This document shows, piece after piece, positions 63,476-64,000 of a stretch of DNA of 64,000 bases. A program made the position numbers and the translations under genes. The notes beneath the pieces are model-generated. The model saw only the letters and a program-made list of their open reading frames with translations, was not told where the DNA came from and ran no database searches. Source of the DNA: Cymbomonas tetramitiformis (taxonomy: Eukaryota > Chlorophyta > Pyramimonadophyceae > Pyramimonadales > Pyramimonadaceae); NCBI GenBank assembly GCA_001247695.2, contig LGRX02003598.1:1-64000 (forward strand), written 5' to 3'. Every line of letters starts with the position of its first letter. The stretch's first letter is position 1.

Positions 63476-64000
63476 AACTCCATTCTGAACGTCAAAACGA
63501 GGTCATAGTGCGCGAAGGCGGATCGGTCGTGCCATCTGCGATGTATGATCCACGTCATCGAACGTGTTCGGTTTTGCGTTCAAAATAGAGTTCGCGGAAG
63601 GCGAAACTCCGCAATTTGATATAGTCAACACTGGCCAGGTGTTCGTAACTTTTCGATTTCGAACACCATTCTGAACACGTGATGACACCGTTCGTGAAAA
63701 TGATGACACTGTCTGAGGAAATATACCTCGGGTTGAGGTATGAGTGCAGACGGACTAAAATGAATATAGCATAACATATACCTGCTAAGTAGTATCGGTC
63801 GGAATAAGTTTTAGGTACGCTATGCCTGCCGTGTCTCTAGTTCGGTCATCGGCTCACTATATTTCGTTGCAGTCTCAAAAAGCGCACTCCAAATATCATA
63901 CCCGAAATTTCCTTTCCCAGCCTTACTACTTCATCAATGCACGGTCCATGAAGTGGTCAAAATGTACCGATATATCGCGTCATGATTTTCGATTTTTATT
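63476..64000. other. Flanking sequence right of element X, no gene seen
   Basis: Contains related words GTTCGAACTCCATTCTGAACG (63471) and TTTCGAACACCATTCTGAACAC (63656), perhaps a short degenerate repeat. Otherwise nothing supportable. Confidence 0.4.

Overview
The window is nuclear DNA of a eukaryote, most likely a green alga. Evidence: genes with GT-AG introns, plant-type TTTAGGG telomere-like tracts (around 3261, 22466, 31290, 61505), a host gene built from Fea1/phytotransferrin-like domains (an algal iron-uptake family), and several eukaryotic transposon classes. A prasinophyte with a large repeat-filled genome is plausible, but the species cannot be proven from sequence. Nearly everything except the Fea1-like gene is mobile-element DNA.

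Layout. (1) 1-2894: a broken CACTA/En-Spm Tnp2-type transposase interrupted by a 0.6 kb hairpin. (2) 4151-7518: a gag-only LTR retrotransposon with a perfect 5-bp target duplication. (3) 7897-8888: a transposase-less pogo/Tc1-type element with TA target duplication. (4) 8994-19637: a tyrosine-recombinase (YR) retrotransposon with split direct repeats. It carries gag, RT-RNase H-Dam-like methyltransferase and YR, plus an extra 1550-aa ORF that joins a PCIF1-like adenosine methyltransferase fold, a complete RNase H and a C-terminal region resembling the restriction-like endonuclease end of R2/CRE-type non-LTR elements. (5) about 20486-32479: the only convincing host gene, a 16-exon secreted protein of about 2090 aa with five Fea1-like domains and Cys-rich linkers. 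(6) 34942-63470: a minus-strand Ty3/Gypsy element (called X; TSD GTTCG at both ends) reduced to its ends.

X is filled by a second, plus-strand Gypsy element (Y, 37181-62240). Y encodes gag, protease, RT-RNase H, a Dam-like domain, integrase, chromodomain and a C5-cytosine methyltransferase. Y is in turn split by about 11 kb (45935-56885), which holds a 42-bp palindromic tandem array, an 8.49 kb CACTA-type element with a PHD-finger gene, and within that a gag-only YR element with its own split repeats.

Common theme: three retroelements (the YR element, X and Y) carry DNA/RNA methyltransferase-like domains, four or five in all, suggesting repeated capture of methylation enzymes. The Fea1-like gene shows very recent tandem duplication: two units are almost identical over 2059 bp, introns included. 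Most retroelement ORFs have frameshifts. I describe these as breaks and have not reconstructed them.
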